Source of the DNA: Paenarthrobacter sp. | GTDB lineage: Bacteria > Actinomycetota > Actinomycetes > Actinomycetales > Micrococcaceae | DNA length: 64,000 nucleotides | Direction of reading: 5' to 3' | Assembly (NCBI GenBank): GCA_031179305.1 | Contig: JAPSHX010000002.1 | Span: 430,463 to 494,462 of the forward strand | Part shown: in pieces, positions 60,375 to 64,000 of the stretch | How the letters are laid out: each line of letters starts with the position of its first letter | Position numbering within the stretch: the stretch's first letter is position 1 | Position numbers and translations under genes: made by a program | The notes under the pieces: generated by a model | Told to the model about the DNA's origin: nothing | What the model saw: the letters and a program-made list of their open reading frames with translations, nothing else | The model's database searches: none

Positions 60375-60806
60375 CTAGCCTTCTACGGTGATGCCCATGG
60401 AGCGGGCGGTGCCTGCGATGATCAGGGCAGCTGCCTTGATGTCGTTGGCGTTGAGGTCTTCCATCTTGGTGGAAGCAATTTCCTCAACCTGTGCCTGGGT
60501 CAGCTTGGCAACCTTGACGGTGTGCGGGGTAGCCGAACCCTTGGCAACGCCTGCAGCCTTCTTGATGAGCTCTGCAGCCGGCGGGGTCTTGGTGATGAAG
60601 GTGAAGGAACGGTCTTCGTAAACCGTGATTTCAACCGGGATAACGTTTCCGCGCTGGGATTCCGTTGCAGCGTTGTACGCCTTGCAGAATTCCATGATGT
60701 TGACACCGTGCTGGCCAAGCGCAGGACCGATCGGCGGAGCCGGGTTAGCGGCACCTGCCTGGATCTGCAGCTTGATGAGGCCGGTGACCTTCTTCTTGGG
60801 AGCCAA
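60375..60806 (-). CDS. rplK: 50S ribosomal protein L11
   Basis: L11 lies at the base of the stalk and is the target site of thiopeptides with 23S rRNA. It is needed for RelA activation. The 143-residue protein shows the N-terminal [20 protein letters not shown] and the C-terminal RNA-binding domain [20 protein letters not shown]. The start is a TTG at 60806 behind GAAGGA. Confidence 0.98.
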
Positions 60807-60936
60807 TGTAGGGTCCTTCTCTCAATAGCTTCCTGGGACACAGGAGCGCGTCCCAGGTTTGTGGCCGCCATGGCAAGGCGACCGGCCGCTCCCGAACTGC
60901 TAAGCAGGCAGGACTGGAGCGAAATTTTGGAATCAG

Positions 60937-61782
60937 CTAGATCTTGGTGACCTGGTTGAATGCGAGCGTCACCGGGGTTTCGCGCTCGAAGATCGAGACC
61001 AGAACCACAAGGGTCTGGGACTCGGGCTTAATCTCGGAGATCGTCGCCGGGAGGGTCTCGAACGGACCTTCCTTCACGATGACCGACTCGCCGACCTCGA
61101 AGTCGACGGCCACGGGAGCCTGGTTCTGCTTGTTGACGGGCTTGCCCTGCTCTGCCTGCTCTTCTTCGAAGACCGGGGCGAGCATGGAGAAGACCTCATC
61201 GAGCCGCAGCGGGACGGGGTTGTGGGCGTTGCCCACGAAGCCGGTGACACCCGGCGTGTGGCGGACTGCGCCCCAGGAAGCGTCGGTCAGGTCCATGCGG
61301 ACGAGGACGTAGCCGGGAATGCGCACGCGGTTGATGACCTTGCGCTGCGCATTCTTGATCTCGACGACCTCTTCCATGGGCACCTGGATCTCGAAGATGT
61401 AATCTTCCATGTCCAGGGTCTGGATGCGGGTTTCAAGGTTGGCCTTCACACGGTTCTCGTAACCGGCGTAGGAGTGGATGACGTACCAGTCACCTTCCTG
61501 GCGGCGCAGCTTGGCCTTGAATTCCTCAGCCGGATCGGCCGGTGCTGCTGCAGCAGCGGCTGCCAGGTCGTCGCCGTCGGACTCTTCCTCGTCGCCGGCA
61601 ACCTCGTCCGACGCGTCATCAGACTCGTCGTCCACGTCAGCTTCGAAGTCCTCTTCGGAATCGTCGACGTCGGCAGATTCGGGCGCAGCAGAATCAACCT
61701 CGGACTCTTCCACAGCCTCAGCCGCGGCGCCCTCAGTTTCTTCCAGCTCAGTCTCGTTTACCTCGAGCTCCTGCTCAGACAC
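60937..61782 (-). CDS. nusG: Transcription termination/antitermination protein NusG with acidic extension
   Basis: NusG binds RNA polymerase and couples it to Rho or the ribosome. The start was placed at GTG 61782 because AGGAG lies six bases before it; an ATG at 61812 has no RBS. The protein has 281 residues. About 95 acidic, Ser/Glu/Asp-rich residues precede the NGN domain ([19 protein letters not shown]), followed by the KOW domain ([18 protein letters not shown]). A long acidic N-terminus is typical of actinobacteria. It lies 113 bases after secE. Confidence 0.96.
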   Translation of the reverse strand: MSEQELEVNETELEETEGAAAEAVEESEVDSAAPESADVDDSEEDFEADVDDESDDASDEVAGDEEESDGDDLAAAAAAAPADPAEEFKAKLRRQEGDWYVIHSYAGYENRVKANLETRIQTLDMEDYIFEIQVPMEEVVEIKNAQRKVINRVRIPGYVLVRMDLTDASWGAVRHTPGVTGFVGNAHNPVPLRLDEVFSMLAPVFEEEQAEQGKPVNKQNQAPVAVDFEVGESVIVKEGPFETLPATISEIKPESQTLVVLVSIFERETPVTLAFNQVTKI

Positions 61783-61895
61783 TTGGTCTCCTGCTTCCTC
61801 ATTGCCTAACATGCCTATTTAAATGGCTCAATTCCGCAAACCCCGCAAAATCTCTGACGAATCAAAGAATTCACACAGTTTGCGGACAGATCCGC

Positions 61896-62177
61896 TTATT
61901 GGTCCACAGCCCCTGCGCCACCGAAGACCCAGCTGGCTCCCGTCCCGAAGGCGATGTCCAGCAGGCTGACGATGAGCATCATGATGGCTACGAACACCAG
62001 CACCACGAGCGTGTAATTGATCAGTTCCTTGCGGGTGGGCGCAACGACCTTCTTCAGTTCACCAATCACCTGGCGGACGAAGAGTGCAATACGGGCGAAG
62101 AAGCCGCGGTCGGTCTTCTTGGCGGGACGGCCCTTCGAGCTGCTGGCAGCTGTTTCGGTCACCTGGTCCTCACTCAC
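61896..62177 (-). CDS. secE: Protein translocase subunit SecE
   Basis: SecE clamps SecY. The 93-residue protein has a soluble basic N-terminus and one membrane helix (YTLVVLVFVAIMMLIVSLLD) preceded by the conserved amphipathic segment FVRQVIGELKKVVAPTRKEL. The start is a GTG at 62177. It lies between tRNA-Trp and nusG, the standard bacterial order. Confidence 0.96.
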   Translation of the reverse strand: MSEDQVTETAASSSKGRPAKKTDRGFFARIALFVRQVIGELKKVVAPTRKELINYTLVVLVFVAIMMLIVSLLDIAFGTGASWVFGGAGAVDQ

Positions 62178-62257
62178 CTTGCAAAGTCGTTGACCCGACT
62201 CTGATCAGAGCCATGGTTGCTGCGCGTGCCCCGGCGTTTCCGCCGGAACAGCTTGCG

Positions 62258-62330
62258 CAGGGCAGACAGGACTCGAACCTGCAACCTGCGGTTTTGGAGA
62301 CCGCTGCGCTACCAATTGCGCCACTACCCT
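62258..62330 (-). tRNA. tRNA-Trp (anticodon CCA)
   Basis: The 73-nt cloverleaf has acceptor arms AGGGTAG and CTGCCCT, with one G-U pair. It also has a D loop with GCGCAATTGGTAGCGC, an anticodon loop CTCCAAA giving CCA, a T arm GCAGGTTCGAGTCCTGT and discriminator G73, the normal Trp identity base. The 3' CCA is not encoded. It is upstream of secE, as in many actinobacteria. Confidence 0.95.
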
Positions 62331-62581
62331 ATGGATCAGATCCATGTTTCAGGCCGCACTTCAGCCTGTGGTGCTTTTCAACACCGGTGAACCAGTCTAC
62401 GCAAGAATTTCGCGATAGTCGAACCGGCCGATTCCGGACCTCCCAGCCCTAAAAGCCTGTGACCGGCATTATCAGTCACAAAGTTCTGCAGGCGCCCGGG
62501 AGCTCCGCAGAACAGCATAAGGTAGTTTACGTCGAATCCCATCATCCAGCCCTCGAGCTGCCTGCGAAGAACGGTACATAG

Positions 62582-63811
62582 ATGTCTGCCGGAACAACTA
62601 CCGCCCGCATTTCACAGCGAATCTCCGCCATTGCAGAATCCGCCACCCTTGCCGTTGACGCCAAGGCCAAGGCACTGAAGGCCGCGGGACGTCCCGTGAT
62701 CGGTTTCGGTGCCGGCGAACCTGATTTCCCCACCCCGGACTACATCGTCCAGGCGGCCATTGAGGCAGCAGGTCAGCCGAAGTATCACCGCTACTCCCCC
62801 GCAGGTGGCCTCCCCGAGCTGAAGAAGGCCATCGCCGAGAAGACCCTGCGGGACTCCGGTTACCAGGTTGATCCTTCCCAGGTCCTGGTGACCAACGGGG
62901 GTAAGCAGGCCGTCTACAACACGTTCGCGACACTCGTGGACCCGGGTGATGAAGTCATCATCCCCACCCCCTTCTGGACCACGTACCCGGAAGCCATCCG
63001 GCTCGCCGGTGGCGTGCCGGTTGAGGTTTTCGCCGGACCGGAACAGGGCTACCTGGTAACTGTCGAGCAGCTTGAGGCCGCTGTAACGGACAGGACCAAG
63101 ATCCTGTTGTTCGTTTCCCCGTCCAACCCCACCGGCGCCGTTTACAGCCCCGAGCAGGTCGCGGAGATCGGCAAGTGGGCCGCGTCCAAGGGACTCTGGG
63201 TTGTCACCGACGAGATCTACGAGCACCTGACCTACGACGGCGTCGAGTTCACGTCCATCGCCACTGCTGCACCGGAACTGGGCGACAAAGTGGTCATCCT
63301 CAACGGCGTTGCCAAGACCTACGCCATGACCGGTTGGCGCGTGGGCTGGATGATCGGCCCTAGCGACGTCATCAAGGCCGCCACCAACCTGCAGTCCCAC
63401 GCGACGTCCAATGTCTCCAACATCATGCAGATCGCAGCCGCGGCAGCCCTCACGGGTCCGCTGACCGCCGTCGACGAGATGAAAGTTGCGTTTGACCGAC
63501 GCCGCAAGGCTATTGTCGCCGGCCTGAATGCAATCGATGGTGTTGAATGCCCGACGCCGACCGGCGCCTTCTACGTCTACGCGGACGTCCGCGGCCTGCT
63601 GGGTAAGGAATTCGAGACCTCCAATGGTCCTGTCCGCCCGGAGACTTCTGCTGAACTCGCCACCCTCATCCTCGACGAGGTGGAAGTCGCCATTGTTCCG
63701 GGCGAGGCCTTCGGTCCTTCCGGCTACGTCCGCCTGTCCTACGCACTCGGCGATGACGACCTCGCCGAGGGTGTCCGCCGCATCCAGGAATTTCTGGGCA
63801 AGGCCAAGTAG
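62582..63811 (+). CDS. PLP-dependent class I aminotransferase (aspartate aminotransferase-like)
   Basis: The 409-residue cytoplasmic enzyme has fold-type I motifs. These are the N-terminal [32 protein letters not shown] for cofactor and substrate contacts, the PLP lysine K245 in [15 protein letters not shown], and the C-terminal [12 protein letters not shown] with the conserved Arg. The subgroup resembles the Thermus-type (Ib) aspartate/prephenate aminotransferases, which often sit beside secE in actinobacteria. It is divergent from tRNA-Trp. The exact amino-donor specificity is not visible. Confidence 0.93.
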   Translation: MSAGTTTARISQRISAIAESATLAVDAKAKALKAAGRPVIGFGAGEPDFPTPDYIVQAAIEAAGQPKYHRYSPAGGLPELKKAIAEKTLRDSGYQVDPSQVLVTNGGKQAVYNTFATLVDPGDEVIIPTPFWTTYPEAIRLAGGVPVEVFAGPEQGYLVTVEQLEAAVTDRTKILLFVSPSNPTGAVYSPEQVAEIGKWAASKGLWVVTDEIYEHLTYDGVEFTSIATAAPELGDKVVILNGVAKTYAMTGWRVGWMIGPSDVIKAATNLQSHATSNVSNIMQIAAAAALTGPLTAVDEMKVAFDRRRKAIVAGLNAIDGVECPTPTGAFYVYADVRGLLGKEFETSNGPVRPETSAELATLILDEVEVAIVPGEAFGPSGYVRLSYALGDDDLAEGVRRIQEFLGKAK

Positions 63812-63820
63812 CAAGCAGCG

Positions 63821-63866
63821 AACGCAAACGCTCTTCCACCGTGACAGGTGGAAGAGCGTTTGCGTT
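63821..63866. terminator. 20-bp perfect hairpin after the aminotransferase gene
   Basis: AACGCAAACGCTCTTCCACC (63821-63840) pairs exactly with 63847-63866 around a 6-base loop, nine bases after the stop. TTTAAGG follows. It is probably the terminator of the aminotransferase gene. It lies 37 bases from the transposase stop, so it could also mark an insertion boundary. Confidence 0.7.
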
Positions 63867-63903
63867 TAAGGCGCGGGACGTGAGAGTGTCCCTATGTTTT
63901 TCG

Positions 63904-64000
63904 TCAAGTGGTTGTGGGTGTTGGGGATTGGTAGAGGGTCCCGTCGCGGAGCATGGCGTAGAGGGTGTCGCAGCGTCGTCGGGCCAGGGCAATGAGCGCT
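63904..64000 (-). mobile_element. IS110-family transposase, C-terminal end only (cut by window edge)
   Basis: Reading the minus strand from the window edge to the TGA at 63904-63906 gives ALIALARRRCDTLYAMLRDG followed by TLYQSPTPTTT. This is the characteristic C-terminus of IS110-family DEDD transposases. Only about 32 codons are inside the window, so whether the element is intact cannot be judged. The element end must lie between about 63867 and 63904. IS110 elements often lack inverted repeats. Confidence 0.8.

Noticed and set aside
59217..60950. A plus-strand frame spanning rplA and rplK
   Set aside because: It crosses a bidirectional terminator and the antisense of two ribosomal-protein genes, and has no domain.

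Overview
The window is chromosomal DNA of a high-GC Gram-positive actinobacterium. It most likely comes from the Arthrobacter/Paenarthrobacter group of the Micrococcaceae. That reading rests on the actinobacterial order of the ribosomal-protein operons, the Ala/Glu-rich or Arg/Gly-rich extensions on S3, S5, L10, L17, L29 and NusG, a 192-residue short-LID adenylate kinase, and the absence of rpsD between rpsK and rpoA. The genus is inferred, not proven.

Most of the window is the transcription and translation core, written on the minus strand. From right to left it runs: tRNA-Trp, secE, nusG, rplK, rplA (62.3-59.5 kb); rplJ, rplL (56.9-55.8 kb); rpoB, rpoC (53.6-46.1 kb); rpsL, rpsG, fusA, tuf (45.7-41.3 kb); rpsJ to rpsQ, the S10 operon (35.0-29.7 kb); rplN to rplO, the spc operon (29.3-25.2 kb); secY, adk, map (25.0-22.1 kb); infA, rpmJ, rpsM, rpsK, rpoA, rplQ, truA (17.2-13.1 kb); rplM, rpsI, glmM (3.3-0.8 kb). 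Intrinsic terminators separate most blocks, and several blocks have recognisable promoters with an 18-bp spacer.

Accessory cassettes sit between these blocks, mostly on the plus strand. (1) A complete Tad/Flp pilus locus (3.6-11.6 kb) encodes prepilin peptidase, Flp pilin, TadE-like and TadG-like pseudopilins, CpaB/RcpC, CpaE/TadZ, CpaF/TadA, TadB and TadC. A membrane-anchored trypsin-like protease follows (11.9-13.1 kb). (2) A P1/DmpA-family peptidase and a Ugp-like sugar or glycerophosphodiester ABC importer without its ATPase lie between infA and map. (3) A GH1 beta-glucosidase, a 41-residue membrane peptide and a 1372-residue polytopic membrane protein lie between rpsJ and tuf. (4) A thiolase and a YbaK-type deacylase lie between rpoB and rplL. 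(5) Two paralogous double-GNAT acetyltransferases lie between rplJ and rplA. (6) A class I aminotransferase lies at the right end, followed by the C-terminal end of an IS110-family transposase cut by the window edge. The left edge cuts a VanY-like D,D-carboxypeptidase.

The points most worth a second look are these. The Tad-plus-protease locus occupies the truA-rplM interval, where mycobacteria carry ESX-4 and its MycP4 protease. A shared AGTAC-type inverted motif lies upstream of both the pilin gene and the protease gene. A structured repeat with compensating stem changes occurs twice at the P1-peptidase gene, once in frame inside the coding sequence. The rplQ terminator hairpin overlaps the apparent truA start.
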